48,411 nt of DNA from Planctomycetota bacterium. Lineage in GTDB: Bacteria > Planctomycetota > GCA-2746535. Made by a program: the position numbers and the translations under genes. The notes under the pieces are model-generated. The model made no database searches. It worked only from the letters and a program-made list of their open reading frames with translations, and had not been told where the DNA came from. Below are positions 32,983 through 41,866 of the stretch, one piece after another (the stretch's first letter is position 1; every line of letters begins with the position of its first letter). The DNA is taken from NCBI GenBank assembly GCA_002746535.1, contig NVWA01000039.1, forward strand, positions 1 through 48,411, in the 5' to 3' direction.

Positions 32983-35010
32983 ATGCCTACTGTGATAGAA
33001 CCCTCAAAATGTACAAAACAAACACCAACCAAAATCAATAAAATTACGGGTGGTATGTATGTTGCCAGTATTACTCCGTTTAATGATAAAGATGAAATTG
33101 ATGTTGATGCCTTATTATCATCCATTGAATATTGTCTGGGTGGGGGTGTCGAAGGCTTTGTCATCGCTGGCACAACAGGTGAAGCTCACTCATTAAGTCT
33201 ACAAGAAAGAAAAATTCTTTTAAGTTCTACTGTAAAAATTATTAACGGAAGATGTCCCGTCATCGCAGGCACAGGTGCGTCAACAACAAGAGATGCTATT
33301 GAATATACCAAATTAGCCGAAGATGCAGGGTGCACAGCCGCATTAATACTGACGCCATGGTTCGAAGGCTCAACAAAAGAATCTTTGTTTCGTTACTATA
33401 AAGCAATCATCGAGAGCACAAGTATTCCAATATTGCTCTATAATAATCCATCAAGAACTTCACTTGATTGGCCCGTAGAAGATATTGCTGAAATTATTAA
33501 CCAATATCCAGATAGAATTATTGGCATTAAAGATTCTGCTGGTGAAGTTGAAAGGGTTCGTGCATTAAGGAAACTAGTAAAAAAAGACTTCGTTATATTT
33601 TCAGGATGTTCCAATACACGCCAAGAATTTAAGGATGCTGGTGCAAATGGTAGTATAGACGGATTATTAAATATGTTACCTAGAGAAGGCCGTGAGGCTT
33701 ATTATGGTGATCCTGATAAAAAAGTATATCTTGATAAAACTCTTGATTGTCTTACTAAGGCAACTAATGACATAGCCCTAATAAAAGCTGTTTTGAGATC
33801 ATTAGGATTAAAAACTGGTTTTGCCAGACAGCCCTATGATATTGTTTCGGAAGAAGATTTTAATGCTATTAGAAATGTATTTAGAACCGGAGGACGTTTA
33901 GTTGCTGGAGATGCCGGTAGAGATACTAAAAAAAATGCGATTAAATCTCAAAAAGTTGAAATCATTCAGTCAGATTTAGTCGATGATTTTTCAATAAAAA
34001 AAAGAATAGAATCCCATGTTGTTAGTCTATTTAAACCTACAATTGATGATAAACAATATAACCATCACTCATCTATAATTAAATATAAAGATCAGTTCTT
34101 TGCAGCTTGGTCATCAGCTGTTGTTAATGAAGATTCCCCAGGTCAAAATATTTACTTTGCAATATCAAATAATGGTATTACCTGGAGCAATCCCGAATTA
34201 ATTGACAATGACCCAGCGGGCTATCTCAGATTTACGAATGGTGGGATGTGGGTGAGAGATGATGATTTATATCTATTAAGAAATAGTTACACACGAGCTC
34301 GATATATTGATGGTGAATCAAAGCCAAATCAATGTTGGGATGACTGTAAAGTAGAAGCCTTAAAATGGGATGGTAAAAAATGGGGTGAGCCTGAATGGGC
34401 AAGTGAAGATATTTATATAAATGAAGCTCCTAGAAAATTGCCTGATGGACGTTACATAGCTACAGGAGTCAATGGATTACACGATGCCGTGTTGGCAATA
34501 GGTGGTGTCAATGGTTTGGATGACTGGGAAATCAAAATTGTTAATGCCAGAAAAGATGGACTAAAGCTTACTGAACCAACTTGGCATTTAAATAAAGAAG
34601 GTCACATCAAAGTTCTTCTTCGTGATGATGGTGGAAGTCGATATTTATGGATGGTAGAAAGTATTGATAACGGCGATACTTTTTCAGATCCTGTTCCAAC
34701 TAATTTTCCTGATGGTCAATCAAAATTATTTACTATTCAACTCAAAGATGGTGGCGCTCTTTTAGTAAATAACGGAACTTTATTACCACTTAAAAGAAAA
34801 TTATTGACGGTTGCTTATAGTGAAGATGGTAATGAATTTAACTCAATTAAAACCCTATGCTATGATGAACATACGACACAAAAATATAAAGGAATGCATA
34901 AAGCCGATGGCTTTCAATATCCAAATGCTATTGAAGTTGATGGGAAAGTTTTTGTTATTTACTCAGTAAATAAAGAAGAAATTGAAGTCAAATCCTTTGA
35001 TCTCTCTTAA
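32983..35010 (+). CDS. DapA/NAL-family aldolase fused to sialidase-like beta-propeller
   Basis: 675 aa, one continuous frame. Residues about 20-315 are a class I aldolase of the dihydrodipicolinate synthase / N-acetylneuraminate lyase family: GTTGEAHSLSLQER, LLYNNPSRTSLDWP with Tyr153, and the Schiff-base Lys183 in IIGIKDSAGEV. Residues about 350-675 are a BNR-type propeller: two Asp-box-like turns, AISNNGITW and a canonical SIDNGDTFSDP, plus HHSSIIKYKDQFFAAW. No signal peptide, so the propeller would be cytosolic. The pocket motifs (YNNPSRT, GIKDSAG) look more DHDPS-like than the NAL forms, so the aldol substrate is uncertain. 18 nt upstream of the FAD oxidoreductase; likely same operon. Confidence 0.85.
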   Translation: MPTVIEPSKCTKQTPTKINKITGGMYVASITPFNDKDEIDVDALLSSIEYCLGGGVEGFVIAGTTGEAHSLSLQERKILLSSTVKIINGRCPVIAGTGASTTRDAIEYTKLAEDAGCTAALILTPWFEGSTKESLFRYYKAIIESTSIPILLYNNPSRTSLDWPVEDIAEIINQYPDRIIGIKDSAGEVERVRALRKLVKKDFVIFSGCSNTRQEFKDAGANGSIDGLLNMLPREGREAYYGDPDKKVYLDKTLDCLTKATNDIALIKAVLRSLGLKTGFARQPYDIVSEEDFNAIRNVFRTGGRLVAGDAGRDTKKNAIKSQKVEIIQSDLVDDFSIKKRIESHVVSLFKPTIDDKQYNHHSSIIKYKDQFFAAWSSAVVNEDSPGQNIYFAISNNGITWSNPELIDNDPAGYLRFTNGGMWVRDDDLYLLRNSYTRARYIDGESKPNQCWDDCKVEALKWDGKKWGEPEWASEDIYINEAPRKLPDGRYIATGVNGLHDAVLAIGGVNGLDDWEIKIVNARKDGLKLTEPTWHLNKEGHIKVLLRDDGGSRYLWMVESIDNGDTFSDPVPTNFPDGQSKLFTIQLKDGGALLVNNGTLLPLKRKLLTVAYSEDGNEFNSIKTLCYDEHTTQKYKGMHKADGFQYPNAIEVDGKVFVIYSVNKEEIEVKSFDLS

Positions 35011-35028
35011 TTATAATTTGAAGAAAAA

Positions 35029-36789
35029 ATGAAAAATATAAAATTAAATTTTGATATAGTTGTTGTGGGTGGTGGGTTAGCTGGATGTTGCGCAGCTATA
35101 TCAGCTGCTAGAAGATCATGTAAAGTAGCTTTGGTAAACAATAGGCCCGTATTAGGAGGAAACGCTTCATCTGAAGTAGGTTTATTAGTTGCCAGCGCCG
35201 ATAGAGATTTTAAGCATGCCCGCGAGACAGGTATCTTAGAAGAAATTAATTTACATAATAGATTTAGAAATCACGAGATTGCGTATAACAATTACAATAT
35301 GGATATGATTCTTTGGGAGATGGTAAAAGATGCGGGCATCGATCTTTTTCTGAATACTAATGTTGATAAAGTTGAAATGAATTCTGACGTTATGATTAAA
35401 TCTATTTTTGCCACTCAATTGGGATCCGAAAAAAGATTTGAATTAGTAGCACCTCTGTTTGTTGACTCTTCTGGTGATGGAATACTGGCTGATTTATCGG
35501 GGGCAGAATATAGAAGAGGGTCTGAGTCTAAATTTGAATTTGATGAAAATTTGGCTCCTGAAGAAGAGAATAATATTACGCAAGGGTCAACTTTAATGTT
35601 TCGTACTAAAAACATAGGACGTCCTGCGCCATTCGTGAAACCTGATTGGGCATATCATTTCCCAAAGCCAGAAGATTTACCCAAAAAAGTTGGTAAAACA
35701 GATGGAGGTTTTCTGTGGATAGAATACGGTGCAAAGCTTGACACAATTTCTGACAATGAAGAAATTAGGGATGAGCTGTGGAAGATCTTATATGGCGTAT
35801 GGGATCATTTAAAAAATCATGGTGATTATGGTATGGAAAATGACGTTCTTTCTTGGGTGGCTAATTGGCCTGGTAAGAGAGAAAGTCGCCGTGTAATGGG
35901 TGATTACATCTTAAAACAAACAGATATTACAGATCCAACAGAATATCAAGATGCAGTTGCGTATGGTGGTTGGCCTTGTGATGTTCATAATCCAGATGGG
36001 TTTTGGGCAAAGAATAAATGGTTAAATTATTTATATTTAGATAAGCCCTATCCAATTCCATATCGTTGTTATTATTCTAAAAACATTAATAATTTATTTG
36101 TCGCTGGTCGTATTGTTAGTGCGACACACATAGCTCATGGATCTACTAGAGTAATGGGGACAACAGCTGTAGGTGGTCAAGCTGTAGGTACTGCGGCATC
36201 ATTGGCGATTAAATATAATCAAAGTCCAAGAGAAATAGGTGAAAACCATATTCAAGAATTACAACAAGTTTTGATTAAAGAAGATTGCTATATTCCAGAA
36301 ATATCTAATAAAGATAAACATGATTTTGCTCAACAGGCAAAAGTTAGCGCAACTTCAGAATTTGCAGATGAATCGGGCTACATCTATAAATCAGAGAATG
36401 TTATTAGTGGTGTGTCTCGTGGTAATACTGAAGATGAAAATTTATGGATGAGCCAAGCAATAGAAGAAGATAAGCCTTGTGAAATTTTTTTCGAATGGGA
36501 TGAAGCAATCGAAACTTCGTCTATCCAATTAACATTCGATACCATGATACGTGAACAAAGATTTTTTGACAGACCAGTCTTTGGTGCAATGGAAACATGC
36601 ATCAAAGATTATAGTGTTTTATCTGAATCAATTGATGGTGAGTGGTTAGAAATTGCTTCGAAGTTGAATAATTATTTGCGACATAATATTTTAAAATTTA
36701 AATCCACTAAAACAAAAAAGTTAAAAATAAAAATAGAAAAAACAAATGGTGATGCCTATGCCAGAATTTATGAAGCCAGAATTTACTAG
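35029..36789 (+). CDS. FAD-dependent oxidoreductase (PF12831 type) with C-terminal discoidin-like region, copy 1
   Basis: 586 aa. N-terminal dinucleotide-binding FDIVVVGGGLAGCCAAISAA, then NNRPVLGGNASSEVGL, a family-typical segment, and SGDGILADLSGAEYRRG. The FAD end-motif region is NINNLFVAGRIVSATHIAHG with a following GTTAVGGQAVGTAASLA. After about residue 430 comes a beta-rich domain with ENVISGVSRG and IKIEKTNGDAYARIYEARIY, resembling F5/8 (discoidin) sugar-binding modules. No signal peptide. The substrate is not known; relatives cluster with sulfatases and glycan genes. A paralogue lies at 37098-39383. Confidence 0.85.
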   Translation: MKNIKLNFDIVVVGGGLAGCCAAISAARRSCKVALVNNRPVLGGNASSEVGLLVASADRDFKHARETGILEEINLHNRFRNHEIAYNNYNMDMILWEMVKDAGIDLFLNTNVDKVEMNSDVMIKSIFATQLGSEKRFELVAPLFVDSSGDGILADLSGAEYRRGSESKFEFDENLAPEEENNITQGSTLMFRTKNIGRPAPFVKPDWAYHFPKPEDLPKKVGKTDGGFLWIEYGAKLDTISDNEEIRDELWKILYGVWDHLKNHGDYGMENDVLSWVANWPGKRESRRVMGDYILKQTDITDPTEYQDAVAYGGWPCDVHNPDGFWAKNKWLNYLYLDKPYPIPYRCYYSKNINNLFVAGRIVSATHIAHGSTRVMGTTAVGGQAVGTAASLAIKYNQSPREIGENHIQELQQVLIKEDCYIPEISNKDKHDFAQQAKVSATSEFADESGYIYKSENVISGVSRGNTEDENLWMSQAIEEDKPCEIFFEWDEAIETSSIQLTFDTMIREQRFFDRPVFGAMETCIKDYSVLSESIDGEWLEIASKLNNYLRHNILKFKSTKTKKLKIKIEKTNGDAYARIYEARIY

Positions 36790-36819
36790 CCGGGCACTAA
36801 AGTTCAGAGATTATTTTTG

Positions 36820-36847
36820 CTGGGAGCGCCGGCAGCTTGCCGGCTTA
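36820..36847 (+). repeat. 28-bp GC-rich hairpin repeat, copy 1
   Basis: Starts CTGGGAGCGCC and ends GCCGGCTTA. It contains GCCGGCA-GCT-TGCCGGC, a perfect 7-bp stem with 3-nt loop. The same 28 bp recurs at 36933-36960 and inverted at 37051-37078. It stands out sharply from the AT-rich background and resembles REP elements. Confidence 0.85.
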
Positions 36848-36932
36848 AGCTTTTCACACGAGAAAACAATAAAGGGTAAAAATATTTTAAACCATAAGTT
36901 TTATATTGTTCATTTTTCAAATCTATTTTTCC

Positions 36933-36960
36933 CTGGGAGCGCCGGCAGCTTGCCGGCTTA
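36933..36960 (+). repeat. 28-bp GC-rich hairpin repeat, copy 2
   Basis: Identical to the 36820-36847 copy over 28 bp, in the same orientation, 113 bp away. The sequence between copies 1 and 2 is AT-rich and non-coding. Confidence 0.85.
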
Positions 36961-37050
36961 GCTATTAACAAGCAGAAATCAATGAAGAAAAGAAAAAGTA
37001 TTAAATCATAAGTCGTATTTTGTATATAAAATAAAATGAATTTTTTAAAT

Positions 37051-37078
37051 TAAGCCGGCAAGCTGCCGGCGCTCCCAG
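37051..37078 (-). repeat. 28-bp GC-rich hairpin repeat, copy 3 (inverted)
   Basis: Reverse complement of the 36820-36847 copy, exact over 28 bp. It lies 19 bp before the second FAD oxidoreductase gene. Copies 2 and 3 face each other and could form a larger stem of 28 bp enclosing 90 nt. Confidence 0.85.
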
Positions 37079-37097
37079 GAATGAAAGAAAGCAAACC

Positions 37098-39383
37098 ATG
37101 TCATACAATTATGAAAAGACATTCGATATTGTAGTCGCTGGCGGAGGATTAGCTGGAGTATGCGCAGCAATCTCATCAGCAAGATTACTAAAACAAAAAG
37201 GCTTAACAAAAGCCAAAGTCGCGCTAATCAATGACAGGCCAGTCCTCGGTGGCGTATCATCAAGCGAAATTCGTGTCCCACCAGTAGGCGCTGGTCGTAA
37301 TCCATACGGATACGAAACCGGCATTATCAGCGAATTACTATACGAAGAACGACATAGAAACCATAACCGCTGGGAAATGGGAACAGCCAACTCAATCTGG
37401 GATATTGTACTTTGGGAAGCCGTAAAAAATGAACAAAACATAGAATTATTTCAAAATACCTCAGTCAGATCTGCAGATTCCATTGAAGATGGCAATGGAT
37501 TAAAAATAAAAAAGTTATCCATGGTACAGTTAGGTAATGAAAGTAACTACGAAATCTTCAGTAAAATATTCATTGATTGTACAGGTGATAGTACTCTAGC
37601 CTACGAAGCCGGCGCAGAATGTATGGAAGGTCGCGAAGAAAAATCTAAATACAATGAAATTTTTGGTCAAGATAAGCCTGATGATGGTCACATGGGTTCC
37701 TCATTATTATTTCAAGCTAAAGACGTAGGACGTCCATGTCCTTTTAAAGCACCGGAGTTCGCCGCAAAATATGAGTCAGAAAAATCGCTCTGTTTTAGAC
37801 CACACCAATCATTTAAGAATGGTTATTATTGGATAGAAGTTGGTGTCCCACATGAAACAATTAAACACAATGAAGAAATCCGCGATGAACTATTACGTCA
37901 TGTGTTAGGAGTCTGGGATCATTTAAAAAATCATTGCTCTCATTTTGGAAAAGAAGTTGAGAACTGGGCTCTAGATTGGGTTGGCATGATTCCTGGTAAA
38001 CGAGGTTCGCGAAGAATCGTGGGTGATTCCATCATGACAGAAAATGATTTGCGAGATTGTAAAATGTATGATGATCGTGTAGCCTACGGTGGACATTTTT
38101 TAGATTTACACACAATGGGTGGGATATTAGCAGCCGATAAACCTGGAAATCCAGTTGATACCGATCCTGATTTATGGGATCAATGTCGATTAAAACCTTA
38201 TCCAATAAGATTATCTGCATTATATTCTAAAAATGTAAATAATCTTTTCATGGCAGGCCGAAATATTTCCTCAAGTCATGTCGCCAATGGTTCTGCAAGA
38301 GTCATGTTAACAACCGCATTAATGGGACAATCAGTAGGTACTGCCGCCGCAATCTGTATTGAGAAAAATATTACACCGAAAGAATGTAGAAATAATTATA
38401 TAAAAGATGTCCAACAATTATTATTACGACAAGGTTGCTTTATTCATCAATTAAAGAATGAAGATCCTGAAGATCTTGTTCTTAAGGCTAAATTATCTTG
38501 TTCAGGTGAGTCTAATTTAGATCTAACTCAAAATGCTTCCAGCGATAATGAAGAATATAAACAATTGATGGATAAAGCTTACGGCACTATTTTACCTATC
38601 ACAACGAATCGAATTAACTCTGTCACTCTATGGATTGAAAATGAAGAGGAGAGCGAAGTCACATTAATTGTTAGGTTGAAAAAAATCAAACATGTCTGGG
38701 ATTTTCAAAATGATGAAGATGATATTTGTCAAACAGAAATAAAAGTTCCATCAAAACATACTGGACCATTAGAAATAAATCTCAATGTTCAAGTAGAACA
38801 GAATTCATTCTATTTTCTGTATACAGAAGCGTTGCAAGAGATAGTTTATTTAAAATTTAGAAAAGATCATCCGGCCGGCACTTTATCTGTTTGGCAAAGT
38901 CCAACAACAAAATCCTGGAAATACATGCGACATAATAGTGTTGAAGGATTCGAATTATTTTGTTTAGGTATAAAACCTGAACAATCACCTTATGGTATAG
39001 AAAATATTAGATCCGGAGTCACAAGGCCATACGAAGAAACAAATCTTTGGGTTTCAAGTCCGATGCTACCTGCACATGTCGAATTGAACTGGGATGATAT
39101 AGTTGAAATTTCAACGATAGAAATTACCTTTGATACTGACTTAACATTCACCAACGAAACCATGCCAGCTTTTTCTGTCTCAGATAAATGTGTTAAAAAT
39201 TATGAAATTCAATATCAAGAAAATAATAATTGGCATAGTCTTATAAAAGTAGAGGGCAATTACCAACGTCAAAGAATCCATCATTTCCCTGAAATCAAAA
39301 TAGAAAACATTAGAATAATAATCAATAAAACAAATGGTGACCTGTGTGCACGAATATACGAAATCAGACTCTATAAAAACTAA
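37098..39383 (+). CDS. FAD-dependent oxidoreductase (PF12831 type) with extra beta domain, copy 2
   Basis: 761 aa, same fold order as the gene at 35029-36789: FDIVVAGGGLAGVCAAISSA, INDRPVLGGVSSSEIRVPPV, SRRIVGDSIMTENDL, NLFMAGRNISSSHVANGSAR and TTALMGQSVGTAAA. It is longer because about 130 residues of beta-rich sequence (about 480-610) are inserted before the terminal discoidin-like domain, which ends IIINKTNGDLCARIYEIRLY. Cytoplasmic by lack of signal peptide. It may act on a related but different substrate from copy 1. The three hairpin repeats separate the two genes. Confidence 0.85.
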   Translation: MSYNYEKTFDIVVAGGGLAGVCAAISSARLLKQKGLTKAKVALINDRPVLGGVSSSEIRVPPVGAGRNPYGYETGIISELLYEERHRNHNRWEMGTANSIWDIVLWEAVKNEQNIELFQNTSVRSADSIEDGNGLKIKKLSMVQLGNESNYEIFSKIFIDCTGDSTLAYEAGAECMEGREEKSKYNEIFGQDKPDDGHMGSSLLFQAKDVGRPCPFKAPEFAAKYESEKSLCFRPHQSFKNGYYWIEVGVPHETIKHNEEIRDELLRHVLGVWDHLKNHCSHFGKEVENWALDWVGMIPGKRGSRRIVGDSIMTENDLRDCKMYDDRVAYGGHFLDLHTMGGILAADKPGNPVDTDPDLWDQCRLKPYPIRLSALYSKNVNNLFMAGRNISSSHVANGSARVMLTTALMGQSVGTAAAICIEKNITPKECRNNYIKDVQQLLLRQGCFIHQLKNEDPEDLVLKAKLSCSGESNLDLTQNASSDNEEYKQLMDKAYGTILPITTNRINSVTLWIENEEESEVTLIVRLKKIKHVWDFQNDEDDICQTEIKVPSKHTGPLEINLNVQVEQNSFYFLYTEALQEIVYLKFRKDHPAGTLSVWQSPTTKSWKYMRHNSVEGFELFCLGIKPEQSPYGIENIRSGVTRPYEETNLWVSSPMLPAHVELNWDDIVEISTIEITFDTDLTFTNETMPAFSVSDKCVKNYEIQYQENNNWHSLIKVEGNYQRQRIHHFPEIKIENIRIIINKTNGDLCARIYEIRLYKN

Positions 39384-39710
39384 ATTTAAAAGGCCTCTCA
39401 CGGGACTTTGGACAGCTTGTCTAAATTTGCAAATGTAGTTTGCGCGAAATTATCTACTTGAGTCAAACCAAAAATTATAATAGGTAAAAAAGTTAAACAA
39501 TTATTTCTACTCACCACTGAATTGACCCTTTTAGACAAAAGGTTTTTCTAAGTCTATTTGATCCCATTTTAACATTATTGCATACTCATATCCCAATTAA
39601 CCCTTTTAATATAAGCTATTGTGTTGCATAAGTTTGCTAAATTCTATTTTTCTCCCAATCAATTTGTAAAATCCTTTCATTTTTTAACGATTAAATCTAA
39701 GGATAACCCC
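39384..39710. other. non-coding gap with a degenerate hairpin
   Basis: No coding frame is recognised. TTGGACA (39408-39414), loop GCT, TGTCTAA (39418-39424) forms a 7-bp stem (one G-T pair) 25 nt after the stop; its 3-nt GCT loop matches the loop of the 28-bp repeats. It may be a terminator or a decayed repeat. The rest is AT-rich. Confidence 0.4.
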
Positions 39711-40214
39711 ATGAGTAAATTAAAATTAATCTTTTCATTGTGTTTCGTATTATCATTCATCTTAATTGGTTGTGGTGATCGACCAAGCTCCAAACCAAGT
39801 GCGACTTCAACTAAGTCAACCAACACGAAAACAATTAATCCGATGAATCCCTATTCAACCAATCCAATGAATCCTCTCACAAACCCAACAAATCAACTAA
39901 TTAAAACTGTTAAGGGTCTTTCAACACCTAAAAGTTCAATTGCATATCAATTGACTTTAATAAAAGAAGGCGATGTGGAAAAGCTTAAAGCATGTTTCAC
40001 AGAACGTCAGAAGAAAAGTATCACTGCAGACGCAGTTACTCAAGGTAAAAAAGAAGTTGGAAAAATGAAATTTGAAGAATTATATAACTCTGAAAAAATG
40101 GGTGAATACGCTGGTAAAAAAACATGTAAAATAAAAATGAAAGGTGGCAGAACACTAACTACGCTTGTACTTACTGATGGTAAGTGGCTTGCCGATACAA
40201 TTTGGTTTAAATAA
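39711..40214 (+). CDS. small lipoprotein of unknown function
   Basis: 167 aa from ATG 39711 (AAGGATAACCCC before it); a longer ORF starts at 39621 but would bury the signal peptide. Signal peptide with lipobox: LCFVLSFILIGC, lipid-attached Cys in LIGCGD. It is followed by a Ser/Thr/Asn/Pro-rich low-complexity linker with NPMNP/NPT repeats to about residue 70, then a small domain (SIAYQLTLIKEGDVEKLKAC to TLVLTDGKWLADTIWF) that looks like a DUF4878/NTF2-like fold. No close function recognised. It ends in a strong terminator. Confidence 0.75.
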   Translation: MSKLKLIFSLCFVLSFILIGCGDRPSSKPSATSTKSTNTKTINPMNPYSTNPMNPLTNPTNQLIKTVKGLSTPKSSIAYQLTLIKEGDVEKLKACFTERQKKSITADAVTQGKKEVGKMKFEELYNSEKMGEYAGKKTCKIKMKGGRTLTTLVLTDGKWLADTIWFK

Positions 40215-40222
40215 GTTTATTA

Positions 40223-40254
40223 GATCCTTGTAATAGTTGGTACAAGGGTCTTTT
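40223..40254 (+). terminator. Rho-independent terminator after the lipoprotein
   Basis: GATCCTTGTA (40223-40232) and TACAAGGGTC (40241-40250) make a 10-bp stem with one G-T pair and an 8-nt loop, followed by TTTT at 40251-40254. It lies 9 nt after the lipoprotein stop and isolates it from the sulfatase downstream. Confidence 0.75.
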
Positions 40255-40326
40255 AAATAAGGGCTAATAAATATATATATTTAATAAGACTCTTTTTAAA
40301 TATACAGTCATATAAATAATTGAAAT

Positions 40327-41844
40327 ATGAATAAAATTAAAAAACCAAATATACTTTTTATCATAACTGATCAGCAGCGCCACGATGTAATGGGCTGTTG
40401 CGATGATATTATTCAAACACCAAACTTAGATAAACTTGCTTCCCGCGGTAAAATATTTACCGAAGCTGTTTGTAATGTCCCCATGTGCGTTGCAAGCCGC
40501 TATGCCATCATGACCGGATTATATGGTTTTCAAAGTGGTGTAAAACATAATGCACAAATGATTTGCCGAGATGAAGATTTACCTGTTCCAGTGTTAGCAG
40601 AACGTTTACGAAGTGCCGGATATAAAACAGCAGGATTTGGAAAAACCCATTGGTATATCGGATCTTCTATTTTACCAAAAGCTGAAATTGATGGTTCTGC
40701 AAGGGGTTTTGATACTCGTTATATCAGGGGTGCTAGTGGAAATCCAAGTACTGAAGAAAAAAATGCCATTTATATGGGCGATGAAGAACCAGAATGGGTA
40801 ATTAAAGAAAAAGAAGAAAATTCCACATTTGGATTAGGTGGAGAAACAGTAAACGGTTATGTAGGTCTTACAAGTACAGTACCTCCTGAGCATCATGGTG
40901 AAGGTTGGTTGACAAGAAAAGCCTTGGATTATATTGATAATGAATTAGACCGTGATAATCCCTTTTTTATGTATCTTAGTTATGATTATCCACATGTTGG
41001 TCTTAGAGTACCACCAGGATATGAAGAACGTTATAACATAAATGACTTTTCAGATGAACCACCAGTTGAATCTGCAACACTTGGCCATAGACAAGGCGAA
41101 GATTTTAAAGATGCTTGGTTACATATGACCTCAAAAGAAAGGCAGAAATCTCGATTACGCTATGCTGCCTTATGTACTTATGTAGATGATCTATATGGTA
41201 GTGTCATTCAAAAACTCGATGATATTGGTGAGCTAGAAAATACTTTTATATTATATACATCTGATCATGGTGATATGATGGGTGACCGAGGATTAGCTTC
41301 GAAGTATAGTTTATATGAAGGTAGCATTAGGGTACCAATGATAATTGCTGGACCTGGTGTTGAAAGTACAGGCCTTACAGATGAACGACCAGCTGAATCA
41401 GTTGATATTGTACCAACTCTATTAGATGCTGCCGGAGTAGAGATCCCAGAAAATTTACCCGGATTCAGTTTAATCTCAGATTTTAAACGTTCTGGCGCCT
41501 TTGCAGAGATGCATGGTAGAGGTTATGAAGAATACCAAAGAGCTCCGGCAATTATGTATCGCAACAAAGATTGGAAGTTAATACTTTATATTTCTGGACC
41601 ACTTGGAGCCTTTAGTGGGGAGCTAGAAAATATTAAAGGAGAATTATATTATTTAAAAGAAGATCTAATCGAATTAAATGATTTATACAAAGATGATGAG
41701 CATTCAAAAACTCGTGAAAAAATGACAACTCAATTATTAATGCATGTGATGTGTTCACTAGGCCGATTTCCTTCTGGAGTTCAAAGAGCAAGCATCAATG
41801 TTACTGGGCCAGAAACTAAACCTGATTCTTCAATTTGGGAATAA
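40327..41844 (+). CDS. sulfatase family protein with CxAxR active-site motif
   Basis: 505 aa of the alkaline phosphatase superfamily. Metal-site N-terminus ILFIITDQQRHDVMGC, second site ILYTSDHGDMMGDRGLASKY, and VDIVPTLLDAAGVEIP typical of sulfatases. The formylglycine motif is C54-V-A-S-R58, with Ala in place of the common Pro; radical-SAM anSME maturases are reported to accept CxAxR, but FGE-type maturation is doubtful. No signal peptide is visible. An M14-like gene follows after 22 nt, so the two are likely cotranscribed. SD before the ATG is poor. Confidence 0.88.
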   Translation: MNKIKKPNILFIITDQQRHDVMGCCDDIIQTPNLDKLASRGKIFTEAVCNVPMCVASRYAIMTGLYGFQSGVKHNAQMICRDEDLPVPVLAERLRSAGYKTAGFGKTHWYIGSSILPKAEIDGSARGFDTRYIRGASGNPSTEEKNAIYMGDEEPEWVIKEKEENSTFGLGGETVNGYVGLTSTVPPEHHGEGWLTRKALDYIDNELDRDNPFFMYLSYDYPHVGLRVPPGYEERYNINDFSDEPPVESATLGHRQGEDFKDAWLHMTSKERQKSRLRYAALCTYVDDLYGSVIQKLDDIGELENTFILYTSDHGDMMGDRGLASKYSLYEGSIRVPMIIAGPGVESTGLTDERPAESVDIVPTLLDAAGVEIPENLPGFSLISDFKRSGAFAEMHGRGYEEYQRAPAIMYRNKDWKLILYISGPLGAFSGELENIKGELYYLKEDLIELNDLYKDDEHSKTREKMTTQLLMHVMCSLGRFPSGVQRASINVTGPETKPDSSIWE

Positions 41845-41866
41845 TATTTAATTTTCGGGAAAATTA

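Noticed and set aside
32772..33173. 133-aa minus-strand frame over the aldolase start
   Set aside because: It is antisense to conserved aldolase sequence and its promoter region; no start signal or recognisable domain.
32983..33930. Calling the aldolase half a true N-acetylneuraminate lyase (nanA) or dapA
   Set aside because: The pocket motifs do not match the typical NAL forms, and fusion to a propeller argues against lysine biosynthesis; only the family can be supported.
36820..37078. CRISPR array from the three 28-bp repeats
   Set aside because: One copy is inverted, spacers are of unequal length (85 and 90 nt), and no cas genes are nearby; hairpin repeats fit better.
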